Below are positions 31,238-40,333 of a stretch of 64,000 nt of DNA, piece after piece. Source of the DNA: Gallionella sp. (GTDB lineage: Bacteria > Pseudomonadota > Gammaproteobacteria > Burkholderiales > Gallionellaceae); contig JAQTTY010000005.1 of NCBI GenBank assembly GCA_028710525.1, positions 62,001-126,000 of the forward strand. The letters run 5' to 3'. The notes beneath the pieces were generated by a model, which was not told the DNA's origin, did no database searches, and was given only the letters and a program-made list of their open reading frames with translations. A program made the translations under genes and the position numbers. The first letter of the stretch is position 1. Every line of letters starts with the position of its first letter.

Positions 31238-32295
31238 GAGTGTCTCTTGGCGAAATGGGCGCGGTAGATTATTTCATACTCTTGTGCCGCGACGCGCCAA
31301 CCGCGCTCGAAACGCGGCACTTGGCTGGTACGCGACAACTGCATCTGTATGGCGTCAGCCCATTCTTGTACGCCATCATTCAGCGACAAGACCTCGCCGT
31401 TCTCTGCACTCACTTGCGGCGCAGCACCGCACAGGTCGGAGATCACCACCGGCACGCAAGCCGCCATCGCTTCTGAGATGACCATGCCATAAGGCTCGGC
31501 CTTGGCTGGATGCAGCAACACGTCGAACTCGGTGTAGTGCGAATCAGTGCTCCAGCCTAATAGCTGATCATTCTGCGGAGAGTCGAACAGATGCTGGATG
31601 TCTTTCACGGCGGGGCCGACCACACGGAACTTAAGATTGGGTCGGTTGTGACGCAATCGTTTGACGACCTCCACCGCAAAAGGCAAACCTTTACGCTGCC
31701 ACTCCTTGCCGACGAAACCGACCACACCGCCATCTGCCGGCACCGCATGATCGGCACGCGTCGCACCACGGGTCACGCCGGGCACAACGGGTGGCGTGAG
31801 CTTGTGTTTATGTTCGGGATAGTAATGCGCCAACTGCGCAGAGATAAGATCGGAGTTGGGTACGATGTAGTGCGCCTCGCGCAGCTCACGGCGCTCTAGA
31901 AACAGCTGCATGGCGACGCGCAAGGACACGCGTTTCCACCAGGGCTTTTCAAATATGGTGGCGAAGGGAGGGCCGTGGAAAGTGGTGACATCGTGATGCG
32001 CCAATCGCTCGTTGCTGTGGATCAGACTGCCGGGTTGCGGATGCTCGTCCAACCAGCGCGTCACATTTTTACTGAAGCACAACAGCGCAGACCAACGCGG
32101 ACGCGGTCTGCATTTGCCTAACTCGACCACGGTGATGCCGTCTGGTTTTACGGCCAGACATTCCTCGCACAACACCAGCACCTCGTGACCGAGGTCGCGC
32201 AGGTTCAGCGTGACTTCCCACACGTAGCGCTCCATGCCACCGACTGGGCCGTAGCGTCTTACCACATGGATCAATTTCATCTTTTCTTGCTGCAT
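31234..32295 (-). CDS. Glycosyltransferase family 4 protein
   Basis: A 353-residue GT-B fold enzyme with the N-terminal VVRRYGPVGGMERYVWEVTLNLRDLGHEVLVL, the donor-domain VVGFVGKEWQRKGLPFAVEVVKRL, and the E-x7-E motif AEPYGMVISEAMAACVPVVISD. It retains a sugar from a nucleotide donor on a cytoplasmic acceptor; resemblance to LPS core transferases such as WaaG is general only. The start is the ATG at 32293-32295 with GGGA upstream; a second ATG lies five codons in. It is first in the operon leading to GtrB-like, WecD-like and GtrA-like genes, with a four-base overlap to the next. Confidence 0.87.
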   Translation of the reverse strand: MQQEKMKLIHVVRRYGPVGGMERYVWEVTLNLRDLGHEVLVLCEECLAVKPDGITVVELGKCRPRPRWSALLCFSKNVTRWLDEHPQPGSLIHSNERLAHHDVTTFHGPPFATIFEKPWWKRVSLRVAMQLFLERRELREAHYIVPNSDLISAQLAHYYPEHKHKLTPPVVPGVTRGATRADHAVPADGGVVGFVGKEWQRKGLPFAVEVVKRLRHNRPNLKFRVVGPAVKDIQHLFDSPQNDQLLGWSTDSHYTEFDVLLHPAKAEPYGMVISEAMAACVPVVISDLCGAAPQVSAENGEVLSLNDGVQEWADAIQMQLSRTSQVPRFERGWRVAAQEYEIIYRAHFAKRHS

Positions 32296-32425
32296 AACTA
32301 TCCCGTTTGATGGCGTTTAAGAGCCGTTATAATCGCGCACCTTGAACACAAGGCTGGCATGGTAGCAAAACCCCGCGCTCTAACCACCATTTATTGCCAG
32401 CCGGACACGCTTACACACCCGACAC

Positions 32426-34429
32426 ATGACCATGCATTCCGACCAGATCATCCAGAGCACGATGCGCGCGCAAGCGGTGTCGGGCAAAAGCGACTACCGT
32501 CCCGACATAGACGGTCTGCGCGCGATCGCGGTGCTCGCGGTGCTGTGCTTCCATGCTTTCCCCGAGCTGTTGCACGGCGGCTTCGTCGGCGTGGACATCT
32601 TCTTCGTCATCTCTGGCTATCTCATTTCCAAGCATATCTGGGAGGCTTTGGCGGCCGGCAACTACAGCATCAAGACTTTCTACGCGCGGCGTGTGCGGCG
32701 CATCTTCCCCGCCTTGGCCATCGTGCTGTTCGCCTGTCTGGCGATGGGCTGGGTGATACTCGCACCAGGGGAATATGAGCAACTCGGCAAGCACGTCACG
32801 GCCGGCACGTTGTTCGTCTCCAATCTGGTGTTCTGGAAAGAAGCGGGCTATTTCGATAACGCCGCCGACACCAAACCTTTGCTGCACCTCTGGTCGCTGG
32901 GCATAGAGGAACAGTTCTATATCGTGTGGCCTTTGCTGCTGGCATTCTTCTGGCGCAACACGCGCTACTTCGCAGCCGGCTTCCTGTTGGTATTGGGCGC
33001 GTCGCTGCTCTATAGCGTGCTGTTAGTGCAGCACGATGTCACCGCCGATTTCTACTCGCCGCTGACGCGCTTCTGGGAGCTGGCAGTCGGCGCCGGTGTC
33101 GCCTACCTCTTGGCCGAGCAGTTCGCGCATAGCGATAAGCTACGCAATGTCATCGCTGCTGTAGGCCTGCTGCTGATCGTGTTGGCCGTAAGCGTGATAC
33201 AGAAGCACGACCTATTCCCCGGCGCATGGGCCTTGCTGCCCACACTGGGCGCGGCTTGTCTGATCTATGCCGGCGAACGCACTTGGGCGAGCCGTACCCT
33301 GCTATCCAATCCGCTGATGGTGTGGGTGGGGTTGATCAGCTATCCGCTCTATCTGTGGCATTGGCCACTGTTGTCTTTCGCCCGCATCATGGAATCGCAA
33401 ACGCCCTCTGCCGAGCTACGCGCTGCCATGCTCGCCGCCAGCGTGCTGCTAGCTTGGCTCACCTACAAGCTACTGGAGCGTCCGGTGCGCGCACGTCCGC
33501 ACACGCGCAAAGGCATCTGGGTGTTGTCACTGCTGATGGTGTTGCTGGGTGTGGGCGGCTTGATCGTGAAGAAGACCGACGGCATCAAGTCGCGCCAACT
33601 CTCCATGCTCAACGGCGACCCTACGACGCTCACCATAGGCTACGACCGAGACCAAGTTCAGCACGATTGCGGCCTGCCAGAAGCCGAGAAAGCCAACTTC
33701 CAATATTGCTTTAGCAGCGGAGCGAGCCCGCAGCACTACGCGCTGTTCGGTGACAGCAAAGCCGAGGCTTTGTATTACGGTCTGGCGCGTGCGAAGAATT
33801 CAGCTATGTCTTGGCTGATGATAGGCACGGTATATCCCCCGCTGCCCAATGCCGCCGCAGACGATAAGCAGCAGCACAAGAACCGCCTCGCGGTAGACAC
33901 CTTAAGCGCGAACCCTGAGCTTAAAGTCATCGCCATCACCGTGGCCTTACGCGGCATCGCGCCGGTGAACGAGGAAACGGGCTTCATCAACGGTGCAATC
34001 TACGCCGGCAGCGTAGCGAACTACAGCGCCACCATCTCGCGCTTCGAACAGGCAGGTAAGCGTGTGGTGTGGGTGATAGACAATCCCACCTTCCCCGATC
34101 CGCGCAGCTGTCTCAGCGGCGGCGCAACTTCCAGCCCGATGCTGAACACCGTGCTGCGCCGCAAGGAAAATCCGTATTGCACGATAAGTTATAGCAGCCA
34201 TCTGGCCGGCACTCGTGCCTACCGTGACTTCGTCGCACAGCTACAAAGTTTGCATCCCAATATGGTGGTGTACGACCCCACGCCACTGCTGTGTGACATC
34301 CCGAACAACGTGTGTCGTGTCACGCAGGACGGCAAGTTCCTATACAGCTATGGTGATCACATCTCAGATTTTGCGAACGCCAAGATCGCGAAGGATATGG
34401 AAGAGAAGTTGAAAGCTGCTGGCTTGTAA
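32426..34429 (+). CDS. OafA/YrhL-type acyltransferase 3 with C-terminal SGNH domain
   Basis: A 667-residue membrane acyltransferase that O-acylates surface polysaccharides. Residues about 20-370 form the acyltransferase-3 module with YRPDIDGLRAIAVLAVLCFHAFP, FVGVDIFFVISGYLIS, FYARRVRRIFPAL and LHLWSLGIEEQFYIVWPLL. After the last helix the periplasmic SGNH domain (about 420-667) carries YALFGDSKAEALYYGL and a late GDHISDF that can supply Asp and His. The length is typical for the fused OafA/OatA type. It is divergent from the GT4 gene and convergent with the waaE-like gene, one base between stops. It may decorate the O-antigen encoded next door. Confidence 0.93.
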   Translation: MTMHSDQIIQSTMRAQAVSGKSDYRPDIDGLRAIAVLAVLCFHAFPELLHGGFVGVDIFFVISGYLISKHIWEALAAGNYSIKTFYARRVRRIFPALAIVLFACLAMGWVILAPGEYEQLGKHVTAGTLFVSNLVFWKEAGYFDNAADTKPLLHLWSLGIEEQFYIVWPLLLAFFWRNTRYFAAGFLLVLGASLLYSVLLVQHDVTADFYSPLTRFWELAVGAGVAYLLAEQFAHSDKLRNVIAAVGLLLIVLAVSVIQKHDLFPGAWALLPTLGAACLIYAGERTWASRTLLSNPLMVWVGLISYPLYLWHWPLLSFARIMESQTPSAELRAAMLAASVLLAWLTYKLLERPVRARPHTRKGIWVLSLLMVLLGVGGLIVKKTDGIKSRQLSMLNGDPTTLTIGYDRDQVQHDCGLPEAEKANFQYCFSSGASPQHYALFGDSKAEALYYGLARAKNSAMSWLMIGTVYPPLPNAAADDKQQHKNRLAVDTLSANPELKVIAITVALRGIAPVNEETGFINGAIYAGSVANYSATISRFEQAGKRVVWVIDNPTFPDPRSCLSGGATSSPMLNTVLRRKENPYCTISYSSHLAGTRAYRDFVAQLQSLHPNMVVYDPTPLLCDIPNNVCRVTQDGKFLYSYGDHISDFANAKIAKDMEEKLKAAGL

Positions 34430-34430
34430 T

Positions 34431-35177
34431 TCAGCGCTGTTGCTTAAGCCAAAGTTTGATATATCGATAGTAACTATTCTCGGCATTCATGATCGCCAGC
34501 ATCACTCCCTCGCGGCCATCGAGGAAACCGCGCCGTAGCACATAGGTACGGAAGAACGCCCAGCCACCATGCAGTAACGCAGTGCCCAACCCGCCACGCT
34601 TACCGCGTCGCTGCTGCATATCCGCCGCCGCACTTGAGTAGTTATTGAGCTTGGCGATGACATCCTCGAAGTCACGATAACTGTAGTGCAACAGCGAGTG
34701 TTGCAACTGTCCGCGCTGACCTTGCATCTGCACCGCTTCATGCACCAACGCGTCACTGAATTTGGCCTTGTCGCGACGGAACAAGCGCAACACATAGTCG
34801 GGACGCCAACCGGAGTGATGAATAAAGCGTCCGCAGAAACTAGATAGGCGTGGAATCTCGTAGCCATCCAGACTCGTTGCATCAGCCAGCACTTGCTCGA
34901 TCTCAGCGCGCAGCTCAGGCGTGACGCGCTCATCAGCATCGATGGACAACACCCAGTCATGGCTGGCATAGCCCAACGCGCGATTCTTCTGCACGCCGAA
35001 GCCCGGCCAATCATGTTCGTAAACCTGCGCACCGAGTTCGCGGCACACGTCCAGCGTGCCATCGGTACTGCCCGAGTCCACCACGATGATCTCATCCGCC
35101 CATGACACCGAGGCCAGACACTCACGGATATTGAGTATCTCGTTCTTGGTGATCAAGATGACGGATAGTTTGCTCAT
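34431..35177 (-). CDS. GT2 family glycosyltransferase, WaaE/KdtX-like LPS core enzyme
   Basis: A 248-residue GT-A enzyme beginning KLSVILITKNEILNIRECLASVSWADEIIVVDSGSTDGTLD, then HDWPGFGVQKNRALGYA, the metal site SIDADERVTPEL and VHEAVQMQG. This organisation matches the WaaE/KdtX beta-1,4-glucosyltransferase group acting on the LPS inner core. The start ATG overlaps the stop of the ligase gene (ATGA). It is the last gene of the wbpL-like - wbpM-like - waaL - waaE-like run, tying core completion to O-antigen attachment. The sugar specificity is assigned by family only. Confidence 0.82.
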   Translation of the reverse strand: MSKLSVILITKNEILNIRECLASVSWADEIIVVDSGSTDGTLDVCRELGAQVYEHDWPGFGVQKNRALGYASHDWVLSIDADERVTPELRAEIEQVLADATSLDGYEIPRLSSFCGRFIHHSGWRPDYVLRLFRRDKAKFSDALVHEAVQMQGQRGQLQHSLLHYSYRDFEDVIAKLNNYSSAAADMQQRRGKRGGLGTALLHGGWAFFRTYVLRRGFLDGREGVMLAIMNAENSYYRYIKLWLKQQR

Positions 35178-36418
35178 GGCTTGTTCGCACGCAAGGTGCT
35201 AAACCACAGCGCACTCATAAAGGCGAAGAACAATCCATCGGCGTGGTCGTGCAACGCGGAATTGAACGAACAGTTCACGACATAAGCGATTAAAAGTCCG
35301 CGTGCCGCATCTTGTGCATAGGGCGATTCCAATAAGGGTGCGACGCGCCACTCGGTGTAGTAGAGATAGAGCAGTAGCAACAACCCCAACACGCCGGTCT
35401 GTACCGTAATCATCAAGTATTCGTTATGCGGGTTGCGAGTGGGTATCGCGTTCGTCCCCTGTATCTGCGCTTCATAAGCATCAGGAAAACCGCCCGTGCC
35501 CACGCCCAGAAATAAGTTTCGTTCGATTATCTGCGCTGTGTTGGTATAGAAATCCAACCTCTCTCCAATCGAAGAGGCTTCTATACCTTGGTTTGGTTTC
35601 CAATCCTCGAACTCTTGAACCATTATCCCCACTCTGTCATGCATACGAGAGGAGCTCATATAAGTACCGCCGACCAACATCGCTGCGGCAACCATAATGA
35701 CGACCCCTTGTTTCCAGCCCCAATGTTTACCCCGGGCTTGAAAATTTCGGGCCAGACTGGTCCAAGAGAACCAGCACAACAGTAGCAGTAGAATGAGATA
35801 GCCAGTACGCCCTTGCACCATGAACATCACATTGATTATTGCCAATGCGGCGTAGGCGCCCCATATCAATCTGGGCTTTAGTTGCAGTGCATCACGACAT
35901 TTCAGCAGTGCCAAGAATGCAGCATAAGCCATCATATTGTTCTGCGTGATGTGGCTATGGAAAACCACCGGATTGTCCAACCTATAGAAGCTACTCATCC
36001 AAGGCTGCGCGCTGAATAAATGCCAATTCAACATATACGAAAGTATCAGCGTTACGCCCATCGCCCACAGGAATACTCGTTCAGCAAGTACACGAGTCTT
36101 TAACTCTGAGAACATAAAGATGAACAAGGGTACGAAGGCCAGATCGATATATTTCCCCAGTATGCCGAAAGCTTCGCTAATTGGCGTCGGTCCATACAGT
36201 GCAGCCAAGCCCAACATACCGAACAACGCAAACGACGCGCGTGCCACCGGATTGGTCATGACGATGCCCCATGCACCACGAAAATTGAAGAACAAACCCA
36301 GTAACACTATCGCCAGCAAAAAGTTATCTAGTGCTGTTGATATAGGCAATGCCAGCCCTATCATCGCAGTTGCAATGCGAATCGGCGGAGTGACTCGGCT
36401 AGCAATCTGTAAGCTCAT
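35174..36418 (-). CDS. waaL: O-antigen ligase (WaaL-like)
   Basis: A 414-residue protein with about 11 hydrophobic segments and a large periplasmic loop. The conserved ligase/polymerase region RNPHNEYLMITVQTGVLGLLLLL contains the His seen in WaaL proteins, and preceding LGVGTGGFPDAYEAQIQ is also family-like. WaaL joins undecaprenyl-linked O-antigen to lipid A-core in the periplasm. The chosen ATG (36416-36418) shares one base with the upstream dehydratase stop; an earlier in-frame start at 36436 would overlap more. A Wzy polymerase of the same fold is a possible alternative, but a separate Wzy candidate exists at 43.7-44.8 kb. Confidence 0.75.
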   Translation of the reverse strand: MSLQIASRVTPPIRIATAMIGLALPISTALDNFLLAIVLLGLFFNFRGAWGIVMTNPVARASFALFGMLGLAALYGPTPISEAFGILGKYIDLAFVPLFIFMFSELKTRVLAERVFLWAMGVTLILSYMLNWHLFSAQPWMSSFYRLDNPVVFHSHITQNNMMAYAAFLALLKCRDALQLKPRLIWGAYAALAIINVMFMVQGRTGYLILLLLLCWFSWTSLARNFQARGKHWGWKQGVVIMVAAAMLVGGTYMSSSRMHDRVGIMVQEFEDWKPNQGIEASSIGERLDFYTNTAQIIERNLFLGVGTGGFPDAYEAQIQGTNAIPTRNPHNEYLMITVQTGVLGLLLLLYLYYTEWRVAPLLESPYAQDAARGLLIAYVVNCSFNSALHDHADGLFFAFMSALWFSTLRANKP

Positions 36419-38259
36419 CAGTCTTTCTTCTCGCAATAAGGTAGATATTCAGGCACCCATCCGGTCAGATCATCACGCACGGTGATGTCGGCTTTTGAAG
36501 TGGCTGCAGTCCATGCCAAAAGACGCGGCAGCCAATCTACTTCGACCTGATTGGCTTGGGCGATACGCAACTTGGGATGGGGGGTGGGCAGGGTCTGCTC
36601 ATCATCCGCAAGCAGTTCTTCATAGAGCTTTTCACCGGGACGCAGCCCGCTATATTCAATCTTAATGTCTTCTACGCTGGCACCAGACAGTCGTATCAAT
36701 TCCTTGGCCAGATCGACGATCTTCACTGGCTCGCCCATATCCAGCACGAAAATCTCGCCGCCCTTGCCCATCAAGCCGGCTTGCAACACCAGTTGCGCAG
36801 CTTCGGGTATAGACATGAAGTATCGCGTGATCTCGGGGTGCGTGACGGTGATAGGTCCGCCTTGTGCGATCTGCGCACGGAACTTGGGGATTACGCTGCC
36901 GGTACTGCCCAGCACATTGCCGAAACGCACCATAACGAATCGTGTTTCTCCACCATTCTGCAAAGCCTGACACACCAACTCAGCCAAACGCTTGGAAGCA
37001 CCCATCACATTGGTCGGGTTCACCGCCTTGTCAGTGGAGATCAGCACGAATTTGCGCACACCATGCTGTTGCGCTGCCTGTGCCACCGTCCATGTGCCCA
37101 GTACGTTATTGCGTATCGCCTGCCAAGCATTGTTCTGCTCCATCATGGGCACATGCTTGTAGGCTGCGGCATGAAACACGCTACTGGGTCTATATTGTTG
37201 CAACACTTCAGCGACGCGTGCGCCATCCTTCACATCACCTACGATGCAGACGAAGTTGAGTTCTGGATAGCTTCTTTCCAGCTCTTGCCCGAGCGTATAT
37301 AAGGCGAACTCGCTCTGCTCGAACAGCACCAATTTGGACGGCTGGAAATTGGCAATCTGCCTGCAAAGTTCTGAGCCTATAGAGCCACCTGCACCGGTCA
37401 CCATCACTACTTGCTCGGCCAGAAATTCATGCAGCCCTTCTTTGTCCAACTTGACCGGATCACGCCCCAGCAAGTCATCCAGCTCTATAGCGCGTAGCTC
37501 GGACACTCCCACCTTGCCGCTCATCAAGTCATCGAAAGAGGGGACGGTCAATGCCGTCACCTTGGCTTGTTGCGCCAGAGCGATCACACGTTGACGCTGT
37601 TGGTGCGAACTGGCGGGCATCGCGATGATGACCTTTTCTATGCTGTAGTAATCGACCCAGTGCTGCAGACTATCCAACTGGCCTAACACTCTGACCCCGT
37701 TCAGCACATAGTTTTGTTTGCTTTTATCATCATCCAAAAAGCCCACCAATTGCCAAGCTGGGTTCTTGGCTAGATCCTTGGACAGACTCACTGCCGCGTC
37801 ACCCGCACCCAAAACCAACACGGGCTCCGATGATAGTTTCAGCGCCGACTTACCGCGCGTCTCTTTCCAGAAACGATAAGACAAGCGGCTACCCCCCATC
37901 AACAAAAGTAGCAACACTGGATTAAATATCAGCACGGTTCGAGGCACGACCAATTGCGTGCGTAACATCCACAACACAAAGGGGATCAATACTGCTGCCA
38001 GAGACACTGCTATAACGATACGGCGCAAGTCGTGCAGGCTTGCGTAGCGCCAGATGCCTTTGTATAAGCCCAAGGCCCAGAACACCGCCAGCTGCAAAAC
38101 GGCGACCCATACGACGGTCTGCCTCATTTCATCTACATACTCGGGAGGCAGCTCGAAATTGAAGCGCAATTGATATGCCAGCATCCAAGCCACTATCGCT
38201 GCAACCATATCGTGCAGCATCGCCAGCGTGGTTCTAGATATCGATTTATTTATCATCAT
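36418..38259 (-). CDS. Membrane-bound UDP-GlcNAc 4,6-dehydratase (WbpM/PglF/FlaA1-type)
   Basis: A 613-residue long-form dehydratase. Four N-terminal helices (about 10-130) anchor it; a first Rossmann region (145-260) has LVLGAGDAAVSLSKDLAKN; the catalytic SDR domain (about 285-560) begins VMVTGAGGSIGSELCRQI. The active site uses Met in place of the SDR tyrosine (NPTNVMGASKRLAE), with HAAAYKHVPMME nearby, as in WbpM and PglF. The product, UDP-4-keto-6-deoxy-GlcNAc, would be reduced by the WbpV-like protein and passed to the WbpL-like transferase. It overlaps the WbpL-like gene by 14 bases and the ligase by one base. Confidence 0.93.
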   Translation of the reverse strand: MMINKSISRTTLAMLHDMVAAIVAWMLAYQLRFNFELPPEYVDEMRQTVVWVAVLQLAVFWALGLYKGIWRYASLHDLRRIVIAVSLAAVLIPFVLWMLRTQLVVPRTVLIFNPVLLLLLMGGSRLSYRFWKETRGKSALKLSSEPVLVLGAGDAAVSLSKDLAKNPAWQLVGFLDDDKSKQNYVLNGVRVLGQLDSLQHWVDYYSIEKVIIAMPASSHQQRQRVIALAQQAKVTALTVPSFDDLMSGKVGVSELRAIELDDLLGRDPVKLDKEGLHEFLAEQVVMVTGAGGSIGSELCRQIANFQPSKLVLFEQSEFALYTLGQELERSYPELNFVCIVGDVKDGARVAEVLQQYRPSSVFHAAAYKHVPMMEQNNAWQAIRNNVLGTWTVAQAAQQHGVRKFVLISTDKAVNPTNVMGASKRLAELVCQALQNGGETRFVMVRFGNVLGSTGSVIPKFRAQIAQGGPITVTHPEITRYFMSIPEAAQLVLQAGLMGKGGEIFVLDMGEPVKIVDLAKELIRLSGASVEDIKIEYSGLRPGEKLYEELLADDEQTLPTPHPKLRIAQANQVEVDWLPRLLAWTAATSKADITVRDDLTGWVPEYLPYCEKKD

Positions 38260-39238
38260 TTCTGCTCGTTTGTTGCGCCTGATACTTGCTCCAACGCTTG
38301 TCTATCCACATCGAGATCGCCAGATAGATGCCCGCCCAGCCTGCCAGCAGATTAGCCTGCACTGTGGCATCTTGCCCCAAGCCCCATAGCGCCGAAGCTC
38401 CCGAAAGGAACATCAATACATATTCCAAGATTGCGGTGCTTTGATGCCCCCAACCACTCAGTATCAAACGCTGGTAATAGTGGCTACGGTGTGCCTGTGA
38501 CAGGGCTTCCTTCCTACGTAATCGCAGCAATAAAGTAACTGTTGCATCCGCGATGAAGGGAGAGAACACCAGCACTGGGAACCAGATCGTCCAATAGCCC
38601 TGCTGCCATCCCAAAACGCCAAAAGCTGCGGCTAGAAAACCCAGCGGGATAGAGCCCGCATCACCCATAAAAACCTTGGCTGGGGGAAAGTTGTAATACA
38701 GAAAACCCATCGCTGCTGCGCCCACGGTAAAGCACATCATGGCAAGCGATTCACCCTCAGTGACCCCGCTGCGCAATGCGGCGAAACCGTACATGGTGAA
38801 ACCGAACATGGCCATGCCGCCCGCCAAGCCATCTGCACCGTCCATAAAGTTATACAGATTGGTCATCCACACAATGAAGAGTAGTACCGGCAACCACCAG
38901 TACCAAGCTAGGCCAGAAGCCAGCACCACGATGGTCGCCGCCATAAAGTGTCCAATCAGGCGAAGCTTGGGTGTCAATCCGCGCATATCATCGACCATGG
39001 ACATGGCGAACAATCCCAGCATGGGCAACACGATCCACAGTTGCAAATCGTGCATCAGCAACATCCAACCGGACAATACCCCCGCCATGATGCCCATCCC
39101 ACCGATACGCGGTACCGGCTCGCTATGCAGCGAGCGTTCGTTGGATACATCTGTGATCGTGCCATCTTTGTTCAGCGTCAGCACCAGCGTCAGAATCAAC
39201 GTGACCAGTGCAGCAACCATGGGTGGGTAATGGGACAT
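38246..39238 (-). CDS. Undecaprenyl-phosphate HexNAc-1-phosphate transferase (WbpL/WecA/MraY superfamily)
   Basis: A 330-residue polyprenol phosphosugar transferase with about 10 helices, initiating O-unit assembly on undecaprenyl phosphate. Signature acidic sites are MVDDMRGLTPKLRLIGH, TNLYNFMDGADGLAGG and FMGDAGSIPLGFLA; the basic cytoplasmic loop RRKEALSQAHRSHYYQRLILSGWGH is typical of WbpL/WecA. Together with the neighbouring WbpM- and WbpV-like genes, the best guess is transfer of FucNAc-1-P or QuiNAc-1-P, as in Pseudomonas aeruginosa WbpL (inference). It is divergent from waaC and overlaps the dehydratase by 14 bases. Confidence 0.9.
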   Translation of the reverse strand: MSHYPPMVAALVTLILTLVLTLNKDGTITDVSNERSLHSEPVPRIGGMGIMAGVLSGWMLLMHDLQLWIVLPMLGLFAMSMVDDMRGLTPKLRLIGHFMAATIVVLASGLAWYWWLPVLLFIVWMTNLYNFMDGADGLAGGMAMFGFTMYGFAALRSGVTEGESLAMMCFTVGAAAMGFLYYNFPPAKVFMGDAGSIPLGFLAAAFGVLGWQQGYWTIWFPVLVFSPFIADATVTLLLRLRRKEALSQAHRSHYYQRLILSGWGHQSTAILEYVLMFLSGASALWGLGQDATVQANLLAGWAGIYLAISMWIDKRWSKYQAQQTSRNDDK

Positions 39239-39350
39239 ATTCTTCTAGGCTAATTTCGGGTGGCGCATTCTAACATTAGCCACAGTGCTTCCTCTCAATG
39301 TGCTACATCCTTTAAGATGCAGGCTCTGACCACTTAGCACCTCGCCCACT

Positions 39351-40325
39351 TTGGACCACCCCACCTCTCCCCGCATACTGCTCATCAAGACCTCTTCACT
39401 GGGGGATGTCATCCACAACTTGCCGGTGGTCAGCGACATCGTGTCGCACTACCCCGAAGCGCACATAGATTGGCTGGTTGAAGAGGGATTTGCCTCCCTG
39501 CCCAAGCTGCATCCACGGGTAGATATGGTGATTCCTGTTGCTGTGCGGCGCTGGAAACGTGCAGTTTTCCAAAGCAATACGTGGCGTGAAATCGGTGCGC
39601 TGCGTAGGTCATTGGCGCAATGCCGTTACGACTTGATCATAGACACACAGGGTTTGCTTAAGAGCGCGTTGCTAGGCATGAACGCTAAGGGGCCGCATTA
39701 TGGTTACGACCTCAGCAGCGCACGCGAGCCACTGGCCTCTTTGTTCTATCAACATACTTTCCCAGTTGCACGACTACAGCATGCGGTCGAACGTAACCGC
39801 CAACTTGCTGCTCTAGCATTGGGCTACAACCTACAAGGCAAGGCGAATTTCGGTATACATGCTCCCGATATCGCCAGACTAGAATGGCTACCTTCAGCGC
39901 GCTATGTCGTGCTGTTACACGCCACGAGTCGCGACGACAAACTTTGGGAAGAGGCCAGCTGGGTCGAACTGGGTAAGCAACTCCGTGAGCAGGAAATAGT
40001 CTGTGTTCTGCCCTGGGGGAGTGCAAAGGAACAAGAACGTAGTCAGCGACTGGCAGCATTGATACCTGATGCCATCGCTACGCCGAAATTGAATTTGGAT
40101 CAAGTTGCCGCGCTACTGGCGGGTGCATATGCCATCGTCGGTGTGGACACGGGAATCGCTCATCTGGCGGCCGCGCTGCATAGACCCACTATAGGCATAT
40201 ACACCGCGACTGATCCACTATTGACCGGAGTCTATCAAGGCGACCTGTCTATCAATCTGGGCGGCATACAACGTTCACCCAGTGTCGCCGAAGTCAGCGC
40301 AGCTATCAGCAAACTGACCGCCTAA
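39351..40325 (+). CDS. waaC: LPS heptosyltransferase I
   Basis: GT9 enzyme adding the first L-glycero-D-manno-heptose to Kdo2-lipid A. The 324-residue protein contains ILLIKTSSLGDVIHNLPVVSDI, IDTQGLLKSALLG, AREPLASLFYQHTF, HATSRDDKLWEEASW and the C-terminal ADP-heptose region GVDTGIAHLAAALHRPTIGIYTATDP, all standard for WaaC. The only plausible start is TTG at 39351, four to eight codons before the conserved strand; no ATG or good ribosome site is nearby. It lies on the + strand inside an otherwise - strand O-antigen block, converging on the wbpV-like gene. Confidence 0.92.
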   Translation: MDHPTSPRILLIKTSSLGDVIHNLPVVSDIVSHYPEAHIDWLVEEGFASLPKLHPRVDMVIPVAVRRWKRAVFQSNTWREIGALRRSLAQCRYDLIIDTQGLLKSALLGMNAKGPHYGYDLSSAREPLASLFYQHTFPVARLQHAVERNRQLAALALGYNLQGKANFGIHAPDIARLEWLPSARYVVLLHATSRDDKLWEEASWVELGKQLREQEIVCVLPWGSAKEQERSQRLAALIPDAIATPKLNLDQVAALLAGAYAIVGVDTGIAHLAAALHRPTIGIYTATDPLLTGVYQGDLSINLGGIQRSPSVAEVSAAISKLTA

Positions 40326-40333
40326 GCTAAACG

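Noticed and set aside
36556-37302. 248-codon + strand frame opposite the WbpM-like gene
   Set aside because: It is an antisense shadow of an intact dehydratase and has no conserved motif.
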